DNA of 64,000 nt, taken from positions 2,852,001 to 2,916,000 of the forward strand of contig OY969790.1 in assembly GCA_963703125.1 (NCBI GenBank), written 5' to 3'. Under the pieces are notes generated by a model. It searched no databases and had not been told where the DNA came from. It saw only the letters and a list, made by a program, of their open reading frames with translations. Position numbers and translations under genes: made by a program. The DNA comes from MFD04716-140 sp963703125. Its GTDB lineage: Bacteria; Bacteroidota; Bacteroidia; Flavobacteriales; Flavobacteriaceae. This document shows, in pieces, positions 35,271 to 44,149 of the stretch (within the stretch, counting starts at the first letter, position 1; every line of letters starts with the position of its first letter).

Positions 35271-36698
35271 ATGAAAAACTTCATTGTACCAGTTGTTATT
35301 TTCCTTTTTTCCTTAAACGTTTCTTTGGCACAAAAAAAGACCGTTGACGTTCTTAAAAAATTGGATGGCCAAGCCGAAACGTATGGGAACATTGCCCAAG
35401 AAATATGGGACTTGGCCGAAATGGGCTACCAAGAAGAAAAAAGTAGTGCCCTATTGCAAAAAACCTTTGACGATGCTGGGTTTTCAATCAAAAAAGGAGT
35501 TGCCGGAATCCCTACGGCCTTTATTGCGGAATATGGTAAAGGAACCCCAATAATAGCAATTATGGGCGAATACGATGCTCTGCCCGGACTCTCACAGCAA
35601 GCATTGCCCGAAAAAATATCCGCAGGAAAATCGGCAGGTCATGCATGCGGGCATCATTTGTTTGGTACGGCTTCCACTGCGGCTGCCATTGCCGTAAAAG
35701 ATTGGATGGTGGCAAATAATACAAAAGGCACAATTCGCTTTTATGGTACGCCCGCCGAGGAAGGTGGTTCTGGAAAGGTATATATGGTGCGCGAAGGGCT
35801 CTTCAATGATGTTGATATTGCATTGCATTGGCATCCTAGCTCACAAAATGCAGCAAGCGCAGGGGCGGCATTGGCCAACAAATCTGCCAAGTTCCGTTTT
35901 CATGGGATTTCTGCACATGCCGCCGCGTCACCCGATAAAGGAAGATCGGCCCTTGACGGTGTGGAAGCTATGGATATGATGGTAAATATGATGCGGGAGC
36001 ACATTCCACAGGAAGCCAGAATTCATTATGTCATAACAGAAGGAGGAAAAGCGCCGAACGTAGTGCCCGACTTTGCTGAAGTGTACTACTATGCACGACA
36101 TGAAAATCGCGATGTGGTCATTGATATTTTTGACCGAATAATCAAAGCTGCGGAGGGTGCTGCATTGGGAACCGGTACGACCATGGACTTTGAAATGATT
36201 GGTGGCACACATGAACTGTTGCCAAACCTTGCCCTTCAAAAAGTAATGTATGACAATCTCACCAAAGTTGGAGGCATCATCTATACTGCTGACGAGCTTG
36301 CTTTTGCGGATAAAATTGCAATCAGTTTGGGCCAGAAAAAAGCGGATGTCGAAAAAGCCAAAAATATTCAGCCTTATGAGTCAGTTGGTAGGGCCTTTGG
36401 TTCTACGGATGTTGGCGATGTAAGCTTTACCGTACCTACGGTGGGCTTCGGAACAGCCACTTGGGTACCGGGAACACCTGCCCATAGCTGGCAAGCCGTT
36501 GCGGCCGGCGGAACATCCATCGGAAAGAAAGGGATGATGGTGGCCGCAAAAACATTGACATTGACGGCCATAGACCTGTTTAATAATCCAGATTTGGTAA
36601 ATAAGGCAAAAAACGAATTTTCGGAAAGAAGAGGAGCCGATTTTAAATATATACCTCTGCTGGGGGATAGGGCACCTGCATTGGACTATCGCAATTAA
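35271..36698 (+). CDS. Exported M20-family amidohydrolase (aminobenzoyl-glutamate hydrolase/AbgB-like)
   Basis: This is an exported zinc amidohydrolase of 475 residues. A signal peptide (ends near SLAQ) precedes the M20 domain with metal ligands in GEYDALPGLSQ, AGHACGHHLFGT, TPAEEGGSGK and ALHWHP (about residues 100-195). The dimerisation (lid) domain has SAHAAASPDKGRSALDGVEA. The last ligand is in GTPAHSWQ near residue 405. The family cleaves the amide bond of N-acyl amino acids, and AbgB-type members cleave p-aminobenzoyl-glutamate. The exact substrate here is not determined. A terminator-like hairpin follows. Confidence 0.9.
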   Translation: MKNFIVPVVIFLFSLNVSLAQKKTVDVLKKLDGQAETYGNIAQEIWDLAEMGYQEEKSSALLQKTFDDAGFSIKKGVAGIPTAFIAEYGKGTPIIAIMGEYDALPGLSQQALPEKISAGKSAGHACGHHLFGTASTAAAIAVKDWMVANNTKGTIRFYGTPAEEGGSGKVYMVREGLFNDVDIALHWHPSSQNAASAGAALANKSAKFRFHGISAHAAASPDKGRSALDGVEAMDMMVNMMREHIPQEARIHYVITEGGKAPNVVPDFAEVYYYARHENRDVVIDIFDRIIKAAEGAALGTGTTMDFEMIGGTHELLPNLALQKVMYDNLTKVGGIIYTADELAFADKIAISLGQKKADVEKAKNIQPYESVGRAFGSTDVGDVSFTVPTVGFGTATWVPGTPAHSWQAVAAGGTSIGKKGMMVAAKTLTLTAIDLFNNPDLVNKAKNEFSERRGADFKYIPLLGDRAPALDYRN

Positions 36699-36700
36699 AA

Positions 36701-36728
36701 TTCGGGAACAAGTTCAAACCCGGTTTTT
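36701..36728 (+). terminator. Terminator after the M20 amidohydrolase gene
   Basis: TCGGG at 36702-36706 pairs with CCCGG at 36719-36723, with an inner GAAC/GTTC pairing, followed by five T. It starts within five bases of the stop codon. Confidence 0.55.
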
Positions 36729-36882
36729 AGAAAATTAAGGGATGGTTCTTTTGTAACGTTTTTAAAATAGAAACCAAACTGCACAATTCAAGCAATTACA
36801 ACTTGGCCTTGAACTTTATTTGACTTGCCTGTAACAAATGAAATACGTTTACTACTAATCATTCAACAGCTACCAACCTAGA

Positions 36883-37377
36883 GTGGATAAAGACCTGGAA
36901 CACAAATTTGTTACGGAGCTTGAGAACAATCAAAATATTGTTCATAAGGTCTGCACATTGTACACCAATGACAGGGATTCACACAATGATTTATTTCAAG
37001 AAATAACGATACAATTATGGAAGGCATACCCCAAATTTAGAGGGGAATCAAAATTTAGCACTTGGATGTACCGTGTGGCCTTGAATACGGCCATAACCTT
37101 ATATCGAAAGAACAAAAAAAGTATCCCGACCCAAGATTATGAGTCGGTTTTATTTAAAATACAGGCTGATGAATATGATGAAACAGAGGAACAGCAACTA
37201 AAACTCCTATACAATGCGGTCAGGCAGTTGGGGGATATTGACAAGGCATTGGTATTTCTTTATTTAGAAGACAAAAGCTATACTGAAATTGCTGAAACAA
37301 TGGGTATTTCAGAAGTAAACGCCAGAGTAAAAATGAATCGTATCAAAACAAAATTAAAAACCATAATGAATCCGTAG
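36883..37377 (+). CDS. ECF-type RNA polymerase sigma factor
   Basis: This is an alternative sigma factor of 164 residues. Region 2 has DLFQEITIQLWKAYPKFRG and FSTWMYRVALNTAI (about 38-72), and region 4 has DKSYTEIAETMGISEVNARVKMNRIK (about 127-152, quoted across its core). The start is a GTG at 36883. An ATG at 36838 in the same frame is cut off by a stop codon. The membrane protein gene five bases downstream could encode its partner, because ECF factors are usually paired with a membrane anti-sigma factor. The target genes are unknown. Confidence 0.9.
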   Translation: MDKDLEHKFVTELENNQNIVHKVCTLYTNDRDSHNDLFQEITIQLWKAYPKFRGESKFSTWMYRVALNTAITLYRKNKKSIPTQDYESVLFKIQADEYDETEEQQLKLLYNAVRQLGDIDKALVFLYLEDKSYTEIAETMGISEVNARVKMNRIKTKLKTIMNP

Positions 37378-37381
37378 GAAT

Positions 37382-38026
37382 ATGATGGACGAATTGGAAC
37401 TGTTAAAAAAGGATTGGCAAAGGAAGGAAGTAAACCTTCCCAAATTGTCATACGATGAAATTTACAGGATGACTTGGAAGAAATCGTCATCGATTGTCAA
37501 ATGGATATTGATTATCAGCATTTTAGAGATTACCCTACCGCAATTGCTGTTTTTACTTCCTTCTGTGAGACATTCCATTTCAAGCAACACAGCTTTTAAC
37601 ACCGGCTACATTTTGCTATCTGTATTTTACTATTTGGTGGTTCTCTATTTTATTTATCTTTTCTATAAAAGATATAAGGAAATATCGGTTTTGGACAATG
37701 CAAAAAGTCTGATGAAAAAAATAATAGTAGCAAGAAAAACGGTCCTGTATTATATTGTGTTTTCCTTGAGTATGCTTTTCCTGATCTTTTTATACTACGC
37801 CATTGGACTTTATATAAGTGATGAAGCCCTGAAGAGTATTGACGGTGTTGAAAGGTTGCTTGATAAAAAGCCTTTGGAAGATGTAAGAAATGCCATGTTT
37901 TTGGCATTCAGTTTAAGTGGCTTACTTGTGACTGCAATTATGGGAGGTATTTATTTTTTATTGTATGGACTATTGCTCAGAAAGCTGAAAGGAAATTACG
38001 AAGAACTTCAACGCCTGGAAATCTAA
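37382..38026 (+). CDS. Four-helix membrane protein, possible partner of the ECF sigma factor
   Basis: This 214-residue protein has a cytoplasmic N-terminus (about 1-38, including KLSYDEIYRMTWKKSS) and four hydrophobic segments (about 39-62, 72-93, 118-142 and 170-198). No anti-sigma zinc motif (HxxxCxxC) is visible, so a standard anti-sigma factor is not proven. It starts five bases after the sigma factor stop, so they are translated together, and a role in sensing or holding the sigma factor is a reasonable inference. Its end overlaps the convergent acyltransferase gene by four bases. Confidence 0.75.
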   Translation: MMDELELLKKDWQRKEVNLPKLSYDEIYRMTWKKSSSIVKWILIISILEITLPQLLFLLPSVRHSISSNTAFNTGYILLSVFYYLVVLYFIYLFYKRYKEISVLDNAKSLMKKIIVARKTVLYYIVFSLSMLFLIFLYYAIGLYISDEALKSIDGVERLLDKKPLEDVRNAMFLAFSLSGLLVTAIMGGIYFLLYGLLLRKLKGNYEELQRLEI

Positions 38027-38838
38027 ACTTTATTCCGGTTCCGGAACCTACGAAGTTCGTTTTGAGCTTCATAGGCCATTAAATCTTTCTGTGGAATCAC
38101 CTTTAAAAAAGAAGGATGTTGCTCAATGGCGTACTCCAGTTTTTCAATAATTGAATCAAAAGATTCGTTTTCGTAATCAATTTCAAGGGGTTCTTTGATG
38201 ACTATTGATTGCAGGATTCCTTTTTTCTTGACCCTAAGTCCCTTTTTGTCAAAAGACCTTCTAAAACCATCAATGACCACCGGCACTACAATAGGCCTGT
38301 ATTTTTTAATAATATGCGCGGTGCCTTTGCGCAATGGTTTCCAAGGAGTGGTCGTCCCCTGCGGAAACGTAATGACCCACCCATCGTTCAAAGCTTTTCC
38401 AATATTTGAAATGTCACTGAATTTTACCTGTCTCTTTACATCTTGTCCTTCGGAACGCCAAGTGCGTTCTACATTAATGGCTCCGGCATAGGCGAAAATT
38501 TTGGTCAGAAGATTTTTTTTCATAGTCTCAGAGGCGGCCACATAATACACATTCAACTTTGGGTGCCATATATACCCAATATTTTTAATATTGTCATCAC
38601 GGCCACTAAGGCTCGCATTGAATACATGGAACATGGCTACCACATCGGCAAAATAGGTTTGATGATTGCTCACAAAAAGCACATTGGAATTCGGAAGTGC
38701 CCGTATGATTTCGGAACCATCGATCTCTAAATTGTTGAACCCCTTATAACGCTGGTGCGTTAAGAAGCCCATGACCCGAATAAGCCACTTCTTTAAAAAT
38801 AAAATATGTCCAAAAGGATTTTCTTTAAATATGCCCAT
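38023..38838 (-). CDS. PlsC-like 1-acyl-sn-glycerol-3-phosphate acyltransferase family protein
   Basis: This is a membrane-associated glycerolipid acyltransferase-type protein of 271 residues. The catalytic block reads NHQTYFADV (about 57-65), so the His and Asp are five residues apart instead of the usual four. The second block is FPQGTTTPWKPL (about 158-169), where the family normally has FPEGTRS. The variant may be normal in Bacteroidota, but the Glu to Gln change at a substrate-binding position is worth noting. The family transfers acyl chains to lysophospholipid or ornithine lipids. It converges on the membrane protein gene and lies 25 bases downstream of the Nudix gene on the same strand. 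Confidence 0.85.
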   Translation of the reverse strand: MGIFKENPFGHILFLKKWLIRVMGFLTHQRYKGFNNLEIDGSEIIRALPNSNVLFVSNHQTYFADVVAMFHVFNASLSGRDDNIKNIGYIWHPKLNVYYVAASETMKKNLLTKIFAYAGAINVERTWRSEGQDVKRQVKFSDISNIGKALNDGWVITFPQGTTTPWKPLRKGTAHIIKKYRPIVVPVVIDGFRRSFDKKGLRVKKKGILQSIVIKEPLEIDYENESFDSIIEKLEYAIEQHPSFLKVIPQKDLMAYEAQNELRRFRNRNKV

Positions 38839-38863
38839 AGGGTGCTAAAATACTAAATATGGA

Positions 38864-39505
38864 TTACAAAACCTGTTTCAATAATTCCTTGATCTCACTT
38901 AGCATCATTGCCGTGGCTCCCCAAACGGTATAACCATTTAAATTAAAGGCGGGCACTTCAACCTCCTTTGCGTAGGAAGTGCTCAGTTTTTGGCTAAAAA
39001 CATTAAGGTCGTCCATGAAATCGGTCAATGCGACTTCAACTACTGCTTCAACTTCAGATTCTTGTTTGGTAAATTCTAGGTTTCCAGAAATTAATCCAAG
39101 AAAAGGATGTACCTCAAAATTACTGGGCGGAATATAAACCGTACTCAATGATTTGATAATCTGAACTTCCTCGATAGGAATTCCTACTTCTTCCTGGGTT
39201 TCCCTTAATGCGGTAAATTCAATATCGACATCGCCTTTTTCAATCTTTCCTCCTGGAAACCCTATTTGGTTTGAATGTACCCCTTCATACGTCTTTCGAA
39301 GGATTAACAATAAATTGGTAGAATATTCCAAATTTGGATAGAAAAGTGCCAAAACCCCGGCTCTTCTGGGTTTCAGGGGTTTCTCTTTATTCTCCTGCAT
39401 AAGCTTTATACGGAATTCAGGTGCCATTTTAAAGTGTGAAGTCTCCCCTGGTAAGGGCAGATTTTTTATTTTTGAAACCTGTTCGGAAAATAAATAAAAA
39501 TCCAT
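38864..39505 (-). CDS. Nudix hydrolase, CoA pyrophosphatase type
   Basis: Proteins of this type cleave coenzyme A or its derivatives to acyl-phosphopantetheine and 3',5'-ADP. The Nudix box starts at GGKIEKGDVD and continues with ALRETQEEVGI (about 95-118). Directly before it comes LLILRKTYEGVHSNQIGFPG, which fits the NuCoA motif of CoA-specific Nudix enzymes. The length of 213 is typical. It starts back to back with the cyclophilin gene (start codons overlap by two bases) and is followed by the acyltransferase gene, which suggests a link to acyl metabolism. Confidence 0.9.
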   Translation of the reverse strand: MDFYLFSEQVSKIKNLPLPGETSHFKMAPEFRIKLMQENKEKPLKPRRAGVLALFYPNLEYSTNLLLILRKTYEGVHSNQIGFPGGKIEKGDVDIEFTALRETQEEVGIPIEEVQIIKSLSTVYIPPSNFEVHPFLGLISGNLEFTKQESEVEAVVEVALTDFMDDLNVFSQKLSTSYAKEVEVPAFNLNGYTVWGATAMMLSEIKELLKQVL

Positions 39506-40223
39506 GGGAATGCGAAGACTCTCTTTTTTTGCAATGATACCAATATTTTTTCTACTTGGATGTAAAGATGGAGCCGATAAAAAAATAACTCCTACCGTGG
39601 AGGATCAAAAGAATGAAATGATTCGTAAGGATTCCGTTTTAACCGATTCAACGGCACTGGAAAAAGAAGAATTTCAACTTACCGAGGATAATGCGATCGA
39701 TTTTTTCTTCAATTACCAAAAAGGTCTCAAAGAAAATAAGGTAAGGATTACGACAAGTCTAGGAAGTTTCACGGTCCAGTTATACGACGATGTGCCCTAT
39801 CACAAAGCAAATTTTATTTTCTTGACCCGCAAGGGCTATTTTGATAATACCCAATTTCATAGAATCGTCAAAAATTTCATCATTCAAGGTGGTAATTCAG
39901 ATGATACCGAAACAGCCAAAAAAAGGGGTGAAATAGGGCGGTATCTTTTACCTCCTGATACAAGAAAGGGCTACAAACACCATAGGGGCACAATTTCAAT
40001 GCCCAGCAGTGAGATCAACAACCCGCACATGTTGGCATCGCCCTACGAGTTTTTTATAGTGGTCACCAAACCGGGGTCTTACCATTTGGACGGTGGTTAT
40101 ACCCCTTTCGGAAAAGTAATCGAGGGAATGGATGTGGTAGACAAAATTAACTCCGTAAAAGTGGGTAAAGGTGATTGGCCCTTCAAAAATGTGTACATCA
40201 CAAAGGCAGAAGTTATTGAATAG
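39504..40223 (+). CDS. Lipoprotein peptidyl-prolyl cis-trans isomerase (cyclophilin type)
   Basis: This periplasmic folding enzyme is anchored as a lipoprotein, with lipobox FFLLGC near residue 20. A flexible linker (about 21-72) leads to a cyclophilin domain (about 80-238) with VRITTSLGSFTVQLYDDVPY, FHRIVKNFIIQGG and GTISMPSS. In this last motif the usual MA of cyclophilins is replaced by MPSS, a frequent variant in bacteria. The ATG at 39504 overlaps the divergent Nudix start by two bases. The ATG at 39510 would avoid that overlap and gives an equally good lipoprotein signal. Confidence 0.9.
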   Translation: MGMRRLSFFAMIPIFFLLGCKDGADKKITPTVEDQKNEMIRKDSVLTDSTALEKEEFQLTEDNAIDFFFNYQKGLKENKVRITTSLGSFTVQLYDDVPYHKANFIFLTRKGYFDNTQFHRIVKNFIIQGGNSDDTETAKKRGEIGRYLLPPDTRKGYKHHRGTISMPSSEINNPHMLASPYEFFIVVTKPGSYHLDGGYTPFGKVIEGMDVVDKINSVKVGKGDWPFKNVYITKAEVIE

Positions 40224-40250
40224 TTCCACAATCCATTAATCCAAAACCTG

Positions 40251-40862
40251 TTAAAATTCCTTCTTATAGATACTGGGAAGTGTTATTTTGAAAATGACCG
40301 CCAATAATCGTACTCCAATGACTATTCCAATCGCGGCAACATAGGCATAGGCATTGTCAAAAGACAACTTTCTAAGCAAAAAATAACTGACTCCTCCTAA
40401 AATACAGGCCGTAGCGTAAATTTCTTTCCTAAAAATGACAGGAATTTCATTGCAAAGAATATCGCGGATAACCCCTCCGAAACTTGCAGTGATCGTTCCA
40501 AGTATAATGCACATGATTGGTAACAGTCCGGCCTCCAAACCCTTCTCGATTCCTACCATTGTATAGAGTCCAATCCCAATGGTATCAAATAAGAACAATG
40601 ATTTGCGAAAGTGCTTCAGCCGCTTCCTAAAAATGACCGCGAAAACAACGGTTCCAAATATTACCGAAACGTAGGTAAGATCTTTCATCCACGCTACCGG
40701 AGTATTGCCAATGAGCATATCGCGCAGGGTACCACCTCCGACAGAGGTTACAAAAGCAATTATAAAAACCCCGAAAAGGTCGAGCTTCTTGTCGATTGCT
40801 ACCAATACCCCTGATATGGAAAAAGATATAATTCCTAAAATATCGATAAGAAAATAGAACAT
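40251..40862 (-). CDS. Trimeric intracellular cation (TRIC) channel family protein (UPF0126/YicG-like)
   Basis: This inner-membrane protein of 203 residues has seven hydrophobic segments arranged as two repeats. Each repeat holds the glycine signature of the family: VTSVGGGTLRDMLIG in the first and ITASFGGVIRDILCNEIP in the second. Bacterial members have been linked to cation or glycine transport. The start at 40862 is preferred because the residues between 40907 and 40862 do not match the family, whose members begin just before a membrane helix. It converges on the cyclophilin gene. Confidence 0.9.
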   Translation of the reverse strand: MFYFLIDILGIISFSISGVLVAIDKKLDLFGVFIIAFVTSVGGGTLRDMLIGNTPVAWMKDLTYVSVIFGTVVFAVIFRKRLKHFRKSLFLFDTIGIGLYTMVGIEKGLEAGLLPIMCIILGTITASFGGVIRDILCNEIPVIFRKEIYATACILGGVSYFLLRKLSFDNAYAYVAAIGIVIGVRLLAVIFKITLPSIYKKEF

Positions 40863-40991
40863 TATTTCTGAATAATTTAGTAAAACAACGATAGTCCAAT
40901 AAGGCACTGAAACAAACTAAATCGGTAAAATCCTCACGCAACGTGTATTCAAAACAACCCGCGTCAAATCATGATATACCTTATTTCACGA

Positions 40992-41471
40992 TTAGAGACC
41001 TTCCCCAATTATTTTTTGGGCCAACAAGTATGCACCCAAATCATGCGAGCTATTTTCTGTTGTATTAAGTTTTATATCAATAATTAATGGAATAGAGCCC
41101 TCGTAATGAATGGCATAACAACTGCACGCCTTTCCGTTCCTTCTTCGGCCTTTATCCTTTAAAATTAGATTTAAGGCAAGCCCTGAAACCGCTCCTCCCA
41201 AGACGGTAAAAAGAATATCGTTGTTGTCCCAGCCTCCATATTCGTTCTTGTCGATATTTTCTTTTAGAACTCCCGCCGCTAAGCTACTGCCAATGGCCCC
41301 GGCCCAAGTCCAATAGCGATCCCCTCCAAAAATTTTATTAGCCGTATAACCTCCCACACCCCCTATGACAATGCCTGCGCCAAAATGTAAGGGCTTGTCC
41401 TTGGATATGAGCTGTGCATTTACAGTCATGGCTACAAAGACTAGGGCAATTAAAATAAAATACCTTTTCAT
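40992..41471 (-). CDS. Predicted exported YfiM/DUF2279-like protein
   Basis: This 159-residue protein has a signal peptide that ends near MTVNAQ. The mature part has KPLHFGAGIVIGGVGGYTAN, a Gly-rich helical stretch, then KENIDKNEYGGWDNNDILFT and GGAVSGLALNLIL, which resemble YfiM-like membrane-associated proteins. After KDKGRRR the sequence is less typical. The function is unknown. A TACTTTTG element (41664-41671 on the plus strand) could be its -7 box, with a leader of nearly 200 bases. Confidence 0.6.
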   Translation of the reverse strand: MKRYFILIALVFVAMTVNAQLISKDKPLHFGAGIVIGGVGGYTANKIFGGDRYWTWAGAIGSSLAAGVLKENIDKNEYGGWDNNDILFTVLGGAVSGLALNLILKDKGRRRNGKACSCYAIHYEGSIPLIIDIKLNTTENSSHDLGAYLLAQKIIGEGL

Positions 41472-41882
41472 CTGTTTAGAATATTTGCTTTTTATCGGTT
41501 AGATGTAATTCGCCATTGAACATCCCGGTTGGTATCAAGAATTGTTATGGCTCATTTCATATGAATTATTTTATGCCTTTTTGGTGGGCATTATACTAAC
41601 GCCAGAACTATTTTTTGAGTATTCCGATCCCTTTAATTTTTAATCTTCCAATTCGCCGTGCAAAAGTAATTCATTCACTGTAAGCTTTATAAATAGTGGA
41701 AATTGTATATTGTAAAATCTTCAGTAAGCTTCACGAAATGATACAGACGTTAGATAGCAATCAAATGGCCAAAAAGGAGACGGCAATGCTCACATTGGCC
41801 CTCGACACTAAAAGCAAAAGAGATACCACAAATCACAATTTCGAAAAACCTTGACTTTAGCCAACGTATCAAACTGTAATTT
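41472..41882. other. Gene-free stretch between divergent genes
   Basis: These 411 bases separate the minus-strand YfiM-like gene from the plus-strand ggt gene. The region is AT-rich. The only signal that I can point to is GCAAAAGTA at 41663-41671, which reads as a -7 element (TACTTTTG) on the minus strand. No coding sequence, hairpin with a T run or repeat stands out. Confidence 0.5.
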
Positions 41883-43574
41883 ATGAAAACCTTCAAACTC
41901 ATTCTTGCCACCTTAACTTTCGTTTTTCTTTTAAGTGCTACTAAATCTGTCTCACAAACGTATGCCAAGAACGGAATGGTGGTTTCCTCCGATCGTTTGG
42001 CTTCCGAATCGGGTGTGCAAATATTAAAAAAAGGGGGCAATGCCGTGGATGCCGCAATTGCCACTGCTTTTTCATTGGCCGTGACACATCCATCGGCAGG
42101 AAATATTGGAGGTGGTGGATTTATAGTTTTTATGAATTCCGAAGGAAAAACCACTACCATTGACTTTAGGGAAAAAGCACCCCTAGCGGCCACAAATGAT
42201 ATGTATTTGGATAAAAACGGGACACCTATTGAAGATATCAACCACTTAGATATCAAGGCAATAGGAGTTCCTGGAACCGTTGCTGGACTGTATTTGACCC
42301 ATCAAAAATATGGCAAGCTCCCTTGGATGTCATTGGTTCAACCTGCCATTGATCTTGCAGAAAAAGGGTTTCCTTTCAATTGGTCATTGTTTGAGGATGC
42401 CAATTATTTTATAGGTGAAGGGAATTCCACTCCCTTTATGAATGCATATTTCCGTAACTCAAAAGGGGCACTACCCCAACCTGGAGAAATGTGGAAACAA
42501 CCCAATTTGGCCAGGACATTGATCCGTATTCGTGACAAAGGCCAAGATGGATTCTACAAAGGCGAAACCGCCAAAAAAATTGTCGCTTGGATGAAGGAAA
42601 ATGGAGGTATTATTACCGAAAAAGACTTGGAAAAATATACGGCCATTGAACGTGCCCCAATAAAAGGAAGCTACAAAGGATATGACATTTATTCAATGCC
42701 ACCACCAAGTTCGGGCGGTGTGGCCCTGGTTGAGATGATGAATTTGATGGAGCTCGCCGATTTTAAATCGGTCGAATTCAATTCGGCCGCACACCTTCAT
42801 TTAACGGTCGAGGCCATGCGCCGTGCTTTTGCCGACAGGGCCGAATTTTTAGGAGATCCCGATTTTAATGCAAATATGCCGTTGGACAGATTGACCTCCA
42901 AGGAATTTGCGCAAAAGCGATATGCCGAAATCGATTTGATGCATGCATCAATTAGTGATTCCTCAAAATTTGGGGCTTTGTACGATGGGGACAGTACCAC
43001 CCATTTATCGGTCATGGATAAAGAGGGGAATGCAATTTCCATGACCTATACGCTTGAGTATAGCTATGGTTCGCAAAGAGGTTCCGATGAACTCGGATTT
43101 ATTTTTAACAATGAAATGGGCGATTTCAACCCGCAACCGGGTGTAACACGTAGTGATGGCCAAATAGGAACCGCTCCCAACTTGGTAGCTCCCGAAAAAA
43201 GAATGCTCTCCAGCATGACCCCGACCATTGTTGGAAAAAATGGGAAACCGTATTTGGTCATTGGCAGTCCGGGTGGGCGTACGATCATTAATACCGTATT
43301 TCAAACTGTTTTCAATGTATTGGAATTTAACATGCGCATTGACAAGGCCATTGAAGCCTTGAAAATTCATCACCAATGGCTTCCGGACATGGTTTTATAT
43401 GAAAAAGATATTCTTTCCCCCGATACTCGAAAAATCTTGCAATCCATGGGTCACACATTAATTGAGACGAATTGCCTGGGTGCCTTAATGGGCATCACGT
43501 ATGATCCGGAAAAAAAAATATTTACCGGGGCATCTGATTCTTCCCAACCGGATAGTGGTGCCGTTGGGTATTGA
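41883..43574 (+). CDS. ggt: Gamma-glutamyltransferase/glutathione hydrolase
   Basis: This exported Ntn-hydrolase transfers or hydrolyses the gamma-glutamyl group of glutathione and related compounds. A signal peptide (MKTFKLILATLTFVFLL, ending near SVSQ) is followed by NGMVVSSDRLASESGVQIL and GGNAVDAAIA (about residues 30-65). Autocleavage is expected before the nucleophile Thr in DSTTHLSVMDKEGNAIS (about residue 379). The small subunit has SMTPTIVGKNGKPYLVIGSP. The length of 563 is typical. It has no operon partner. It may serve peptide or glutathione scavenging in the periplasm. Confidence 0.95.
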   Translation: MKTFKLILATLTFVFLLSATKSVSQTYAKNGMVVSSDRLASESGVQILKKGGNAVDAAIATAFSLAVTHPSAGNIGGGGFIVFMNSEGKTTTIDFREKAPLAATNDMYLDKNGTPIEDINHLDIKAIGVPGTVAGLYLTHQKYGKLPWMSLVQPAIDLAEKGFPFNWSLFEDANYFIGEGNSTPFMNAYFRNSKGALPQPGEMWKQPNLARTLIRIRDKGQDGFYKGETAKKIVAWMKENGGIITEKDLEKYTAIERAPIKGSYKGYDIYSMPPPSSGGVALVEMMNLMELADFKSVEFNSAAHLHLTVEAMRRAFADRAEFLGDPDFNANMPLDRLTSKEFAQKRYAEIDLMHASISDSSKFGALYDGDSTTHLSVMDKEGNAISMTYTLEYSYGSQRGSDELGFIFNNEMGDFNPQPGVTRSDGQIGTAPNLVAPEKRMLSSMTPTIVGKNGKPYLVIGSPGGRTIINTVFQTVFNVLEFNMRIDKAIEALKIHHQWLPDMVLYEKDILSPDTRKILQSMGHTLIETNCLGALMGITYDPEKKIFTGASDSSQPDSGAVGY

Positions 43575-43647
43575 TCGTAACCATTATTTAAGATTTTAGA
43601 AAACATGTTTCAATTATAGTAGAATTCACTTTTATATAGAAAAACAT

Positions 43648-44049
43648 ATGAAACTAAGCGATAACGAATTTATAGATCAATTTTCCAATTGTAGACTGAA
43701 TCCGGAAATCTTCAACCATGAAGCGCATCTCAGATTGGCATATATTCATCTAAAAAATGATGGACTCCAAAAATCAATGGAAACAATAAGTAATCAATTA
43801 AGGCAATTTACCAAATATCATGGGGCCGAAGACAAGTATAATGCGACCTTGACAATTGCGGCGATAAAAGCCGTACATCACTTCATGAAAAAATCCGACT
43901 CCCAGAACTTTATAGATTTTATTATCGAATTTCCTAGATTGAAGTATAATTTCAGGGATTTGATGAATGCCCATTACGGATTTGATATATTTAAATCCAA
44001 ACAAGCAAAAAGAAGGTTTTTGGAACCAGATCTTCTACCATTCGACTAA
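43648..44049 (+). CDS. Conserved hypothetical protein
   Basis: This protein of 133 residues is mainly alpha-helical and has no signal or membrane segment. Notable segments are FNHEAHLRLAYIHLKNDG, KYHGAEDKYNATLTIAAIK and PRLKYNFRDLMNAHYGFDIF. The fixed His, Asp and Tyr residues hint at a conserved pocket, but I do not recognise a named family or activity. It begins 74 bases after ggt on the same strand. The following GNAT gene is 100 bases away. Confidence 0.7.
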   Translation: MKLSDNEFIDQFSNCRLNPEIFNHEAHLRLAYIHLKNDGLQKSMETISNQLRQFTKYHGAEDKYNATLTIAAIKAVHHFMKKSDSQNFIDFIIEFPRLKYNFRDLMNAHYGFDIFKSKQAKRRFLEPDLLPFD

Positions 44050-44149
44050 TTATTCTATACGAATTTCAATTTCGCAGGTTGAATACTTCAAAGTAAAAAT
44101 GCCATGTAAGGGTGAATAAGCCAAAATCTATAGCCTATTTGATAATACC

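Noticed and set aside
41750..42256. A 168-codon frame on the minus strand across the start of ggt
   Set aside because: Most of it is antisense to the well-supported ggt coding sequence, and its translation shows no family features.
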